A stretch of DNA of 64,000 nucleotides from Undibacterium sp. 5I1. GTDB taxonomy: Bacteria; Pseudomonadota; Gammaproteobacteria; Burkholderiales; Burkholderiaceae_D. Under the pieces are notes generated by a model. The model worked only from the letters and a program-made list of their open reading frames with translations, searched no databases and was not told the origin of the DNA. Each line of letters begins with the position of its first letter. Position 1 is the first letter of the stretch. A program made the translations under genes and the position numbers. The stretch is from assembly GCF_034314085.1 (NCBI RefSeq), contig NZ_JAVIWI010000001.1:2356001-2420000 (forward strand). The letters are read 5' to 3'. This document shows positions 46,615 through 56,486 of the stretch, in pieces.

Positions 46615-48534
46615 ATGACAAGTAAATTGCATAGATTTGCTAAGTCCTTATTGCCTAAGCACCGGCATCCTCCCATGCACCAATTTCAGGTGCTGCGACA
46701 CTGTATTTCATTCATTTTGCTTGCTGCACTCAGCTTGGGCTATGTTGGTGACGATGCCAATATAAGTTCAGCAGGCGCAACAAATTCCGCGTTTGCACAG
46801 AGTCCGGCAAGTACTTCAGGCAAACTCGGAAAAGCCATTAGCAATCAGCAAACAACCCAGCAAACAGCACCGCTACTGCTAATCGATAGCACCCCACTGA
46901 TCCATGCTTGGTCTGCAATCACCTTCTTGCCAGATGCCAGCGGCAAACTGAGTCTGAATGACGTCATCGCGCTCAGCAATCAGTTCACCATCCCTCTGAC
47001 AGCAACGGATACCCTGGGCTTGCGCAAAGATGTAGTTTGGTTACGCCTGCCCTTAACTGTTGCCGCCAATGGTGATGGCTTATGGGCTTTAGACATTGAC
47101 TATCCAGTTCTGAACAAAATTGATGTCTATCTGATGCAAGGCCAAGATATGGTGCAACATCGGCTGCTAGGAAATATGCAACCCTATTCCCAACGCCCGA
47201 TCACCAGCCGCTCTCACGCCTCCGGTTTACGGCTAAAACCAGGCTTGGACTACGTGATGTTTATGCGGGTAGAAACGATAGGTCCGATGATCTTGCCGAT
47301 CACCCTGAGCAAGCCCTCCACCTTCCATGCACGCGCGATGGACGAGCAAATGCTGCAAGGCATTTTGACTGGTATCGCACTTTGTCTGTTGCTCTATAGT
47401 GTTGCTCAATGGTTTAGTCTGCACGAGTATCTGTTTATTAAATACGCGCTGCTGATCTCAGGCAGCTTACTATTTTCGTTACTGCAATTTGGTGTGGGCG
47501 CGCAGTACGTCTGGACCGACAATGTCTGGATGGAACTCCATGCAGGCGGCCTGTCTGCATTGATCGCTGCCTGTGGATCGTTTCTATTTATCGAGCAGGC
47601 TTTACAGAGTAAAGATCGCTATCGGCACTTTGGTTTTTTAATGAAAACAGGCGCGTGCCTGACCGTCTTTTTTGCCGTGCTTTACACGTTTGATCTGATC
47701 AATATTTACACGGTCACAGCCATCATCAGCACTTTAGGCTTAGCGCCCGCTGTACTTGGCATACCGGGCGCAATCACCCGTGCCCGCAGAGGCGATAAAG
47801 TCGGGATGTATTTCTTAAGCGGCTGGGCGGTTTATTTCATCACCACCGCGATCCTCATCGGGGTTATTCAAGGACAAATTCCGGCTAACTTTTGGACCAT
47901 GCACTCATTCCAGTTTGGCGCAACTTTTGACATGTTGATTTTTATGCGCGTACTTGGCTTACGTACCAAAGCGATCCATATGGAAGCCCAAAACGTGAGT
48001 AAAGAACGTGACACCATGCATTCGTTAGCACATACCGATCCATTAACAGGACTACCTAACCGACGTGGCTTAAATACCAGCCTGGGCAACCTATTGCCAC
48101 AAGCATCCGCAGAAAAAATTCTCGCCGTATATATGCTCGATCTGGATGGCTTTAAACAAGTCAATGATCAATACGGTCACGACATTGGCGATGAACTACT
48201 AATCGCTGTCGCCAAACGCTTGCAAGCTAATTTGCGCACCTCAGATCTTGTCTCACGACTCGGTGGGGATGAATTTGTGGTCATGTCGAGTGGGCTCAAT
48301 AACGTACAGCAAGCAAACGATCTGGGACTTAAATTGCTGGATGCTTTTGACAGCCCGTTTGTCTTAAGTGAGCAAACTTGCAGCGTCGGCTTAACCATAG
48401 GCTACGCGCTGGCACCACAAGATGGGCATGACCCGATCAGCTTACTCAAACGTGCCGATGCCGCGATGTATGCCGGCAAGCAAGGCGGCAAATATTGTGT
48501 GCGCAGAGGTGAGGCGTCAGAGGGATTAAATTAG
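46615..48534 (+). CDS. 7TMR-DISM diguanylate cyclase
   Basis: 639 residues. An N-terminal hydrophobic signal region lies near 30-45. A periplasmic 7TMR-DISM sensor domain follows ('LGLRKDVVWLRLPLTVAANG', DIDYPVLNKIDVYLMQG, 'MFMRVETIGPMILPITLSKP'), then seven transmembrane helices (about 245-450). The GGDEF domain has HTDPLTGLPNRRGLN, intact GGDEF (about 550-554) and an intact RxxD inhibitory site (RTSD, five residues before). Expected to make cyclic-di-GMP with product inhibition. Start uncertain: ATG at 46615 or 46675, neither with a clear ribosome-binding site. Confidence 0.93.
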   Translation: MTSKLHRFAKSLLPKHRHPPMHQFQVLRHCISFILLAALSLGYVGDDANISSAGATNSAFAQSPASTSGKLGKAISNQQTTQQTAPLLLIDSTPLIHAWSAITFLPDASGKLSLNDVIALSNQFTIPLTATDTLGLRKDVVWLRLPLTVAANGDGLWALDIDYPVLNKIDVYLMQGQDMVQHRLLGNMQPYSQRPITSRSHASGLRLKPGLDYVMFMRVETIGPMILPITLSKPSTFHARAMDEQMLQGILTGIALCLLLYSVAQWFSLHEYLFIKYALLISGSLLFSLLQFGVGAQYVWTDNVWMELHAGGLSALIAACGSFLFIEQALQSKDRYRHFGFLMKTGACLTVFFAVLYTFDLINIYTVTAIISTLGLAPAVLGIPGAITRARRGDKVGMYFLSGWAVYFITTAILIGVIQGQIPANFWTMHSFQFGATFDMLIFMRVLGLRTKAIHMEAQNVSKERDTMHSLAHTDPLTGLPNRRGLNTSLGNLLPQASAEKILAVYMLDLDGFKQVNDQYGHDIGDELLIAVAKRLQANLRTSDLVSRLGGDEFVVMSSGLNNVQQANDLGLKLLDAFDSPFVLSEQTCSVGLTIGYALAPQDGHDPISLLKRADAAMYAGKQGGKYCVRRGEASEGLN

Positions 48535-48542
48535 CTAAAAAC

Positions 48543-49238
48543 TTAAATCAAAACAGCATCGAAATCAGAATAGTGCGATGTCTTAAGCGCTTCTTGCTGC
48601 CCTACAAATCCATCAAATGCATCGAGCAAAGGCTGGTACTTTTCCGATGTACTCTCCAACATCATCAATGCATAACAAGTCGCTTCCAAACTAGAAAGCT
48701 GATCCGGCTTATGTGCTTTGCGAATCCGGTATAACGACGTTGCCGTGTCCCGCAAAGGGAGACGAGGCAATGTTTGCAGCAGCGGATTAAGGTACAACAT
48801 TTTTCGACTTTTACGCCAGGTGCCATCCAGCACGATCAAACGTATTTTGTCAGGCTGCGCCAATAATCTAACATCAAAAACAGGCGCAGGCATCACACCT
48901 ATTCCCTGATCTTGCGGCGTTTCCGGGTACAGCAATATGCTATTTTTTCCGGGTACATCCAGTAAGGATTTAAGCAAAGATTCTTCAAATTTCTCACCGA
49001 TACAAATTTGACTTCCGGTCAAACTTAAATGTAGCAAGCGTGCGCTACCTTTTGTATTTTTTACCTCTAGCGGATGCTGAAAAATCACGACCTCAACTTG
49101 CGGATTAATAGCGATAATCCAATGGCAAATACAAGTGCTTTGCGGACGCAGACAACGCGTACAACTGCTACGCTTTGCAGTATGGGTTGTACCCTGCTGG
49201 ATACTTAACCCCGTACCAGATTTAGTCGCTACATTCAT
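48543..49238 (-). CDS. DTW-domain protein (TapT/YfiP-like tRNA modification)
   Basis: 231 residues. Cys-rich N-terminus SSCTRCLRPQSTCICHWI, a zinc-binding pattern of the family. The DTW-type motif is present as 'RLIVLDGTWRKSRKMLYLNP'; the C-terminal Y..R.A region is 'SLYRIRKAHKPDQLSSLEAT'. The family includes tRNA uridine 3-amino-3-carboxypropyltransferases, which make acp3U47. The DGTW form is seen in the TapT branch. Convergent with the diguanylate cyclase gene, eight bases apart. Confidence 0.9.
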   Translation of the reverse strand: MNVATKSGTGLSIQQGTTHTAKRSSCTRCLRPQSTCICHWIIAINPQVEVVIFQHPLEVKNTKGSARLLHLSLTGSQICIGEKFEESLLKSLLDVPGKNSILLYPETPQDQGIGVMPAPVFDVRLLAQPDKIRLIVLDGTWRKSRKMLYLNPLLQTLPRLPLRDTATSLYRIRKAHKPDQLSSLEATCYALMMLESTSEKYQPLLDAFDGFVGQQEALKTSHYSDFDAVLI

Positions 49239-49287
49239 TTTATTTTTATCAAATTTTTGACTATTTTCAAATACACTTTTTTACCGC

Positions 49288-50190
49288 TCAACCCTCAGTC
49301 ACCAAGGCTTGTAATGCATGATCTAAGCTTGGATAGTTAAACGTAAACCCAAGTGCTTGCAACTTTTTTGGCACGACATGCTGACCACCCAACAGCAGCA
49401 AGGACATCTCACCCATGGCGGCATTGAGCAACCATGCAGGCGCAGCAAAGATTGCCGGACGATGCAATACGCTGGCGAGCGTTTGTGTAAATTCGGCATT
49501 CCTCACTGCATTCGGAGCCACCATATTAAACGCGCCCTCAGCATCAGGATGGGCCAGCAAAAACAAAACAGCATCGACGTAATCGGCGATATGTATCCAG
49601 CTCATCCATTGCTGACCCTGCCCTAATCGTGTCGCAAAACCCAGCTTAAACGGCAGCAGCATTTTTTGCAGCATGCCGCCGCGCGCGTCGAACACCAGAC
49701 CGGTACGCAACAGTATCGTTCTAATCCCCACCGCGCTGGCTTGATTGGCTTCATGCTCCCATGCACTACACAGCTGGGCACCAAAATCTTGAGCGAGCTC
49801 AGCCGTTTCATCAATGATACGATCGCCCGTATCGCCGTAATAACCAATCGCTGATCCGCTCAAAAACAGTGTCGGCTTTTGTGCGGCACGCTGCATGCAA
49901 GCGACCAACTCGCGGGTCAAGGCGACCCGGCTATCTAACAATAACTGCTTACGTTTTTCGGTCCAGCGCGCATCAATAATCGGCTCGCCGGCAAGATTGA
50001 TGACAATATCAAAATGGATCGCCGGCAACCACTCCTGCAAAGACGCCATCGGCTTTACCGCAGCACCGCACAAACGCTGCACCTGTGCCGGGCGGCGACT
50101 TAATACAGTCAACTCATGCCCCGCTGCCAACAACGCTGGACATAAGCGCTGCCCGATTACACCGGTACCACCCGTGATCAAAATACGCAT
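49288..50190 (-). CDS. TIGR01777-family NAD-dependent epimerase (YfcH-like)
   Basis: 300 residues of short-chain-dehydrogenase/epimerase fold. N-terminal Rossmann MRILITGGTGVIGQRLCPAL, 'HFDIVINLAGEPIIDARWTE', LSGSAIGYYGDTGDRI, 'MLQKMLLPFKLGFATRLGQG', 'QQWMSWIHIADYVDAVLFLL', and a C-terminal DUF1731-like part 'HVVPKKLQALGFTFNYPSLD'. All are family marks. The catalytic Tyr is in IGYYGD. The substrate is unknown. It lies between the DTW and TolA-like genes. Confidence 0.93.
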   Translation of the reverse strand: MRILITGGTGVIGQRLCPALLAAGHELTVLSRRPAQVQRLCGAAVKPMASLQEWLPAIHFDIVINLAGEPIIDARWTEKRKQLLLDSRVALTRELVACMQRAAQKPTLFLSGSAIGYYGDTGDRIIDETAELAQDFGAQLCSAWEHEANQASAVGIRTILLRTGLVFDARGGMLQKMLLPFKLGFATRLGQGQQWMSWIHIADYVDAVLFLLAHPDAEGAFNMVAPNAVRNAEFTQTLASVLHRPAIFAAPAWLLNAAMGEMSLLLLGGQHVVPKKLQALGFTFNYPSLDHALQALVTEG

Positions 50191-50230
50191 CGTGATTGCC
50201 TCTTCTATGGTTAGCTCTTATCTCGCAAAA

Positions 50231-52159
50231 CTACCGCAATTCCTCAGTAATCCTTAGCGCCTCTTCAAAATTCCAGACCCGGCGTATTTCAATAGTGTCA
50301 TATTTTTCTGCCACGTTGGCGGGGAAAGATGCATAGCGGGCGTTGACTCTGACGATGCGGCGCACTGCTTCGTCCAGGTCTGCACGACCACTAGAACTGA
50401 TGAGGACGATGTCTTCTACGCTGCCGTCGCTGCGTATGATGACCGATACGACGGGGTAACCACGGGCTTTGTCTTTGGAAATTTGTGAATAATTAAGGCT
50501 ACCGTTGCGCTCGATTTTTTGTCGCCAGCTTTCTACATACATACGTAATGGAACATCTTTGCTGTATTCACTACCGACTGCGCGGCGACGTGATTTGTCG
50601 TCGTCGCCAAAGATGGGGACTGGTGGCCGGCCACGTAACAGACCTAAGCCGCGTGATTGCTCCAGCGCTTTGTTGGCGAGATCGCTGCTGAATAAATTTT
50701 TAGGCAGGACGAAACCTTTTTCGCTGCCGTTACCATTGCGGTCGCCGTCTTTGATGCCGTTGCCTTCGCCTGATTTATCACCACTACGATCACCACTGTC
50801 TGCACGGCTGGCAATGCTTTCGCCGTGATTGTTGTTATTGCCGATCGCAGGCAAGGTACGCGGCTCAAATTTTGTGCTGGCCTGAGCGGTTAGAGCTTGT
50901 TTGCTTTCTTGTTCTCGCTGTGCGGTTTGCTGTGCGATGCGCTGTGCTTCTTGCCTGGCCGTCTGCTCGGCGGCTTGCTCGGCGGCTTGCTTGTTGGCTT
51001 GCACAATGGCCTGCTGTTGGGCTTGTAATTCTGCTACTTGCTTTTGCTGACGCTCTTGCTGAATCGCTTGTTCTCGTTGGCGCACTTGCTCCAGACGTGC
51101 TAGCTCTTGTTGGGTGCGTTTGGCTTCGTCCTGGCTTATTTTCTGTGCTACTTGCTGCGCTAATTGCTGGACGGCTTGCTGCTGTTCGATATTTTTTTGT
51201 TCAATTTTCTTTAGTTCGGCTTGCTTAAGCTCGGCTAATTTTTGCTCTTCTAACTTGGATGCTATCTCTGCCGCCCCGCTGACATCCGCTTGTTTACGAT
51301 TGTCTTCTTGTAGTTTTTGGATCGCCACATTTTGCGGAGTCTGGACTGCAAGCTGTGCTTCTGATTGCAAGCGCGCCTGCTCTTCTTTCAATTGCTTTTG
51401 TTGCCGGATTTGTTGCTTGGCTAGCTGTGTCCGCTTGGTCTCTTCTGCCAACTTTGCTAACTCGGCCGCCTCTGCCCGCGCTGCGGCTTGTTGTATCGCT
51501 GGGTCTGGCTGCTCAGATACACTAGCTACACTGGCGACATCCAGCATAGGATCAGGTGCGATGGGGGCGACAGATTTAGTAATTTTTTGCCGGGACTCTG
51601 GATCGGGCTTGTGCTCCGGGTCTTCTGGGCTGGGGAGCGGCACGACAAAGCTGTCATCCCGCATCTCATTTTGGGCAATAACACGTACCGGATCTTCTGG
51701 CGATTGTTCCTGCTCAGCTTTAGGCATCACCGGAATAGCGCGTGCTACGATTTTTTTGGGGCCATTTTTTGCTTTGGCCTCGGCTAACGCTGGCTTGGAT
51801 GATGTGGGCACTGGTGCTGCTGGCGTTGCAACCGCAGTCGCTATCAAACGTATGCCAGTCTCTGCTGCCAAGGCTACCGGCGGTGTTGACACAGGTGGCT
51901 GTGGCACCTGCAACGGCGGGATTGCGGCGCTGGTATTAAGTTCTGGATTTGCAATCTGGATCGTCAATTCTGATTCAGTTGCAAGGGCAAAATTATTTTG
52001 CTCCGGCGCTGCCGCTCCTGGAGAACCCAGACCGGGCACGCCAAACTGTACACACAATATCAATGCATGAATCAATAGAGAAATCATCACGCCAGCAATC
52101 AACCGTTTTTTGACGGGATCAGGCTTGGGGGTTTCGCGCTGTCGAGTGACTAAATTCAT
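50231..52159 (-). CDS. TolA/TonB-like envelope protein with C-terminal TonB domain
   Basis: About 642 residues from MNLVTRQRETPKPDPVKKRL. One N-terminal transmembrane helix (LIAGVMISLLIHALILCVQF) is followed by a Pro/Ala-rich part. A very long Gln/Lys/Glu/Ala coiled coil spans about 210-420 (repeats such as LAKQQIRQQKQLKEEQARLQ). A Gly/Asn/Asp-rich hinge (GEGNGIKDGDRNGNGSEKGF) follows, then a C-terminal TonB-type domain 'YPVVSVIIRSDGSVEDIVLI' with 'SSSGRADLDEAVRRIV'. This architecture spans the periplasm. No tolQRB/exbBD genes are adjacent. The upstream in-frame ATG at 52210 is less likely because it adds a Cys-rich leader. Confidence 0.88.
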   Translation of the reverse strand: MNLVTRQRETPKPDPVKKRLIAGVMISLLIHALILCVQFGVPGLGSPGAAAPEQNNFALATESELTIQIANPELNTSAAIPPLQVPQPPVSTPPVALAAETGIRLIATAVATPAAPVPTSSKPALAEAKAKNGPKKIVARAIPVMPKAEQEQSPEDPVRVIAQNEMRDDSFVVPLPSPEDPEHKPDPESRQKITKSVAPIAPDPMLDVASVASVSEQPDPAIQQAAARAEAAELAKLAEETKRTQLAKQQIRQQKQLKEEQARLQSEAQLAVQTPQNVAIQKLQEDNRKQADVSGAAEIASKLEEQKLAELKQAELKKIEQKNIEQQQAVQQLAQQVAQKISQDEAKRTQQELARLEQVRQREQAIQQERQQKQVAELQAQQQAIVQANKQAAEQAAEQTARQEAQRIAQQTAQREQESKQALTAQASTKFEPRTLPAIGNNNNHGESIASRADSGDRSGDKSGEGNGIKDGDRNGNGSEKGFVLPKNLFSSDLANKALEQSRGLGLLRGRPPVPIFGDDDKSRRRAVGSEYSKDVPLRMYVESWRQKIERNGSLNYSQISKDKARGYPVVSVIIRSDGSVEDIVLISSSGRADLDEAVRRIVRVNARYASFPANVAEKYDTIEIRRVWNFEEALRITEELR

Positions 52160-52370
52160 GCGGTTTTGGGCGGTGGTTTCAAATAAGCAGTTCGCATTAT
52201 CGCATGGCAATTTTGCTGCATCCTATCCCATTTTTACATGATTATTTTTTGTACAGTTTTATGAAAAACGACGAGTTAATAGTGACGGAAATGATCCGGG
52301 GTTACCTTTGAGCCATCTTCACTAGCGAGCGTTGATCTCAGATGACGGAGAATGGACGGCATGACATAAA

Positions 52371-52460
52371 ACATATACTCCTTATATGTATATTGTAAAC
52401 GTCCAATTAATTATTGAACCATAGGTCATTTTTAATAAATTTTATGGGGAGTATATTAAA
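52371..52460 (+). repeat. Family A intergenic palindromic repeat, copy 7
   Basis: Left ACATATACTCCTTATATGTA, decayed inner stem (CGTCCAATTAATTATTGAAC), and right TTATGGGGAGTATATTAAA. In the divergent 474-bp spacer between the TolA-like gene and the epimerase gene; nothing else recognised there. Confidence 0.8.
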
Positions 52461-52633
52461 TTAAAGACGAACAGCTTACTTAAAATAAAGTTACATGTCG
52501 CCCGACGTTATCACGACTGTCATAATTATTTAAACTATCTTAGAGTCAAAATAACGCTGACTATGCTGATTTCAACAATAAGCAAGAGCCAATCCGTCAA
52601 GACAACGCGCCAACATCTGATTATTCTGTGCAC

Positions 52634-53599
52634 ATGAAAAAAATATCCATTATTGATTCGCATACCGGTGGTGAGCCCACCCGGTTAATCGTGGCTGGTG
52701 GCCCTGATCTGGGCAAGGGCACTTTAGCTGACCGCGTCAATCGCTTTAAAACTGAATTTGATCATTACCGCACTGCGACCACCTGCGAACCGCGAGGCTC
52801 CGATGTGATGGTTGGTGCTTTGGCCTGCCTACCGCACAACCCTGTATGCACTGCCGGCGTGATTTTTTTTAATAACGTGGGTTATCTTGGCATGTGTGGT
52901 CACGGCATGATTGGCTTTGTGGTGAGTCTGGCTTACCAAGGCAAGATCAGCGTTGGGCAACATCAAATTGACACGCCTGTTGGCGTTGTGCAGGTTGAAC
53001 TCCATGCTAACGATAGCGTGACTGTGCATAACGTTGCGGCATGGCGCTACCGCAAAGAAGTCGTGATTGAAGTCGCTGGCCACGGTCTTGTAACAGGCGA
53101 CGTGGCATGGGGTGGCAATTGGTTTTTCCTGATCGCTAATCATGGGCAGGAGTTAGAATCAATAAATATTGATGCGCTTACCGATTTTTGCTGGGGGGTA
53201 AGACAAGCCTTGGAGGCAAATGAGATTACCGGTGAGCACGGCGCGTTGATAGATCATATCGAATTATTTGGCACTCCAGATTCAGCCAATAATCACAGCA
53301 AAAACTTTGTACTATGCCCGGGCAAAGCCTACGACCGCTCACCTTGCGGCACCGGCACCAGCGCCAAACTGGCTTGCCTGGCGGCAGATGGCGAATTGAC
53401 AGAGGGTGAAATATGGCGGCAGGAAAGTATTATCGGCAGCGTGTTTGAAGCGTCTTATCGAGCGATGAAAGCAGATGATTCCGGCGACGCAACTAGTGCA
53501 GAAAAAATCTTACCGAGTATTCGCAGCAAGGCATTTGTGAATGCTGAGGCGACTTTATTATTGGATGAGAGAGATCCCTTTGTTTGGGGGATGCGCTAA
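52634..53599 (+). CDS. Proline racemase family, probable 4-hydroxyproline 2-epimerase
   Basis: 321 residues. Two catalytic cysteines: [16 protein letters not shown] (Cys about 86-88) and [14 protein letters not shown] (about 234). N-terminus [19 protein letters not shown] and '[20 protein letters not shown]' are typical. Two-cysteine members interconvert trans-4-hydroxy-L-proline and cis-4-hydroxy-D-proline or racemise proline. The following DHDPS-like gene and AraC/GntR regulators favour hydroxyproline. Start ATG at 52634 is preferred over GTG 52628; no ribosome-binding site is seen. Confidence 0.9.
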   Translation: MKKISIIDSHTGGEPTRLIVAGGPDLGKGTLADRVNRFKTEFDHYRTATTCEPRGSDVMVGALACLPHNPVCTAGVIFFNNVGYLGMCGHGMIGFVVSLAYQGKISVGQHQIDTPVGVVQVELHANDSVTVHNVAAWRYRKEVVIEVAGHGLVTGDVAWGGNWFFLIANHGQELESINIDALTDFCWGVRQALEANEITGEHGALIDHIELFGTPDSANNHSKNFVLCPGKAYDRSPCGTGTSAKLACLAADGELTEGEIWRQESIIGSVFEASYRAMKADDSGDATSAEKILPSIRSKAFVNAEATLLLDERDPFVWGMR

Positions 53600-53613
53600 G
53601 GAAAGCGTTTCTA

Positions 53614-54414
53614 TCAGGCTCTGGCTTCGAGAATAGACTGACGTTGTAAGACTTCGCGGTATTCACTCGGGGTCATGCCGACAGTGGCTTTAAAAATACG
53701 AGAAAAAGCGCTGTGATCCTGGTAGCCGCAATCTGCTGCAATGTCAGTGATGCTCTTGCTAGGATCAGCCAACATCTGGGATGCTGCATCTAAACGGATT
53801 TTAATCATCATCTGACGTGGCGTCAGTGAGAAAATCTTTTGGAAATAACGCTCAATCTGGGTAATCGACAAACCGGTTAGTTGCGCCAAATCTGCCATTT
53901 GTACTGTCTGAAAATAATGACTATGCAAATGCCGGACAGCAGCGGCGATCTGGTGATAAATCGGATGGCGTTGATCCGGCATCGCTAAATCACGAGAAAT
54001 ACCGGTGAGACCGATGACTTTATTATTGGTGTCGCGCAGTGGGATTTTTTGGGTGAGGCACCAGCCAGGATCGAGGTTGGGATACAGATGAAGTTCTAAT
54101 TGATCGTTTAAGGCATGATTGCCGCTCAGTACCATTTGATCTTGTTCATCATAATTAACAGCTAAAGAAGCCGAGAAAACTTCAGTGGCCGTATGACCAA
54201 TTAAGGCAGCTTTATCTTTATAACCAGCTCGTGTGGCGAGTGTCTGATTTACCACAATATAACGACCAGCCAGATCTTTGACGAAAAAAACTACATCTGG
54301 CATCGCATCAAATAAAGCTTCGGTGAAAAAAATATCACTAATCTGACCTGCCAATTGATGACGATTTTTCTGTGCTTCTTCAGTGGAGATGATAGGCATA
54401 GGATCGATGATCAT
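53614..54414 (-). CDS. PAS-AraC family transcriptional regulator
   Basis: 266 residues. An N-terminal PAS domain (about 30-140; 'ALFDAMPDVVFFVKDLAGRY', 'LRDTNNKVIGLTGISRDLA') and a C-terminal AraC-type double helix-turn-helix (about 165-255; 'ADLAQLTGLSITQIERYFQK', 'SITDIAADCGYQDHSAFSRI', 'FKATVGMTPSEYRE') are clear. It is convergent with the epimerase gene and divergent from the DHDPS-like gene, so it likely controls this locus. PAS-AraC regulators of this layout accompany hydroxyproline genes in several proteobacteria (recalled, not checked). Confidence 0.9.
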   Translation of the reverse strand: MIIDPMPIISTEEAQKNRHQLAGQISDIFFTEALFDAMPDVVFFVKDLAGRYIVVNQTLATRAGYKDKAALIGHTATEVFSASLAVNYDEQDQMVLSGNHALNDQLELHLYPNLDPGWCLTQKIPLRDTNNKVIGLTGISRDLAMPDQRHPIYHQIAAAVRHLHSHYFQTVQMADLAQLTGLSITQIERYFQKIFSLTPRQMMIKIRLDAASQMLADPSKSITDIAADCGYQDHSAFSRIFKATVGMTPSEYREVLQRQSILEARA

Positions 54415-54650
54415 AAGAAATACCGGTAATTAATAAGAATGAATGACTAAATAATATTATTCATTTTACATGAAACAGCAATAACTAAATAAACAATCAC
54501 TAACTTTTACAATTTTTTATCTGTTATTTAAATATATTTAAAATATTTTTAAATAATATTAACATGTACTAAACTCTTTTTTGATCAAGCGAGCTCAATC
54601 CACCAAGTTCAATCAAGTTCTACTAACTAAGTCAGCGAAGGAATATAAGC

Positions 54651-55562
54651 ATGAGCACAAATAAATGGCGTGGCGTTTTTCCGGCAGTAACTACCAAGTT
54701 TAAAGATAATGAAGATTTGGACTATGCTGAAATGGAAAAGCATTATGCTTTTCAGATCGATAGCGGAGTCCATGGCTTGGTCACTTGCGGCTCTTTGGGC
54801 GAAGCCAGCACCCTCTCGTTTTATGAGAAACTGGAAGTCACCAAGATTGCCTTGCAGGTTGCGGATAAGCGCCTGCCGGTCTTAGTCAATGTGTCGGAGA
54901 CCCGCACCAGCAATGCCTTACGGTTTGTGGAGCAAGCCGCGGATATGGGTGTGCAAGGTCTTATGGTAATGCCATCGGTCTTGTATGCCGCCGACGCCCG
55001 CGAAGCAAAAGACAATCTGCGTGCCATCGCCAAAGCGGCACAATTGCCGATCATGGTCTATAACAATCCTGTGACGTACAAAGTTGATCTAACACCAGAA
55101 GATTTTTTGGATTTGGCTGATTGTGAATGGCTGGTGGCAATTAAAGAATCAACTGACAACATTCGCCGCATTACGGATCTGCGCAATGTGTTGGGCGATC
55201 GCTATCAATTATTTATGGGCGTGGATGATCTGTCATTTGAAGGATTAGCAGTCGGCGCAGATGGCTTACTAGCAGGCTTGGTCGTCGCCTTTCCGAAAGA
55301 AACGGTAGCGCTCTATAACATGATGCAAGCCAGACTTTATGACGATGCACTCAAGCTATATCAATGGTTTATGCCGCTGTTGCATTTAGACGTATCCAAC
55401 AAGTTGGTACAAAACCTGAAGCTGGTCGAAACCCTGGTCGGCGTTGGCAATGAAAACGTACGCCGTCCGCGCCAGCCGCTTGTTGGTGCAGAACGTGAAC
55501 GCGTGACGACTATCGTACAAAAAGCCTTAGCAACTAGACCGGATGTCTCGATCTACCTTTAA
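54651..55562 (+). CDS. DHDPS/N-acetylneuraminate-lyase family aldolase, probable hydroxyproline-pathway deaminase
   Basis: 303-residue (beta/alpha)8 class I aldolase-family enzyme. MSTNKWRGVFPAVTTKFKDN, 'GVHGLVTCGSLGEASTLSFY', the catalytic Tyr in MVYNNPVTYKVD, the Schiff-base Lys in WLVAIKESTDNIRRI, and 'GADGLLAGLVVAFPKETVAL' are visible. GEAST replaces the GE.xTL of true DapA at the substrate loop. Together with the neighbouring epimerase this suggests 1-pyrroline-4-hydroxy-2-carboxylate deaminase rather than lysine synthesis. GAAGGAA is upstream. Confidence 0.82.
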   Translation: MSTNKWRGVFPAVTTKFKDNEDLDYAEMEKHYAFQIDSGVHGLVTCGSLGEASTLSFYEKLEVTKIALQVADKRLPVLVNVSETRTSNALRFVEQAADMGVQGLMVMPSVLYAADAREAKDNLRAIAKAAQLPIMVYNNPVTYKVDLTPEDFLDLADCEWLVAIKESTDNIRRITDLRNVLGDRYQLFMGVDDLSFEGLAVGADGLLAGLVVAFPKETVALYNMMQARLYDDALKLYQWFMPLLHLDVSNKLVQNLKLVETLVGVGNENVRRPRQPLVGAERERVTTIVQKALATRPDVSIYL

Positions 55563-55748
55563 CCGACTTTTCTAAAAAAGTTCGCGTACAGATGTAACTA
55601 TGGGGCAAACTTCCAGCAAAGCATGCTCAGTTTGCCCAATCGTGCGCCTATATAAATACGCAATAATTTCGAAAAAAATGAATATTACTGAGTAAAATTC
55701 GGCGAAATGTCGCTATTATAGAAATAAAATATTGACTCGGAAAACCTC

Positions 55749-56444
55749 ATGCTAGCCACAGCAAGCAAATCAGCGATGGCGACAGCGCTACCGCAAAAAT
55801 CTCCACCACCCAAGTTGCGTGCGGTGGATATCGCTTATGACGCGATCGAAAGCATGATTGTCACCCTACAACTTAAGCCAGGCTCTCCGATTGTAGAGTC
55901 AGAATTAATTGAAATCACAGGTTTGGGACGCACCCCCTTGCGTGAAGCCTTGATGCGGATGTCATCCAATGGACTGATTCTGCAACTACCAAGACGCGGT
56001 TTGATCGTCAGTGACATTGAAGCCGCAGAACACATGACGCTGATCGAAACCAGGCGCGTAATAGAACGTCTGATCGCCACCAGCGCAGCCCGTCGCAGCA
56101 CACCGCAACACCGCAAAGACATGGTGGAATGCGCAGATCAAATGTTGGTCGCGGCTAAATTCGCTGATCTAGGTGCATATATGGCCGCCGACCAAGCCTT
56201 AGATCACGTGATACACGAAGCCTGCCGCAATCCGTCTGCGGTAGCGGCGGTCGTGCCACTGGTGATCAAATGCCGTCGCTTTTGGTATGCGTTTCAGCAT
56301 GAAGGCGATATAGAAGAAGGCGCACGTTGCCATCTGATGCTAGCGAAAGCGATCGCAAAAGGCAATGAAGAGCAAGCCTTAAAAGCAACCGACTCCTTAA
56401 TGGATTATCTGGAATCGTTTGCCCGTAAGATTATCAATGGCTAG
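55749..56444 (+). CDS. GntR-family (FCD) transcriptional regulator
   Basis: 231 residues. A winged helix (about 25-95; 'YDAIESMIVTLQLKPGSPIV', 'ELIEITGLGRTPLREALMRM', 'LPRRGLIVSDIEAAEHM') precedes an all-helical FCD ligand domain (about 100-225) with a metal-binding-like DQALDHVIHEACRNP and 'EGARCHLMLAKAIAKGNEEQ'. FadR/GntR proteins of this type sense small carboxylates. It lies 187 bp downstream of the aldolase gene and is a candidate second regulator of it. Confidence 0.9.
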   Translation: MLATASKSAMATALPQKSPPPKLRAVDIAYDAIESMIVTLQLKPGSPIVESELIEITGLGRTPLREALMRMSSNGLILQLPRRGLIVSDIEAAEHMTLIETRRVIERLIATSAARRSTPQHRKDMVECADQMLVAAKFADLGAYMAADQALDHVIHEACRNPSAVAAVVPLVIKCRRFWYAFQHEGDIEEGARCHLMLAKAIAKGNEEQALKATDSLMDYLESFARKIING

Positions 56445-56486
56445 TCACAGAATACGTCGTAAGCCAGACGATAAGTAGTCCACCAT

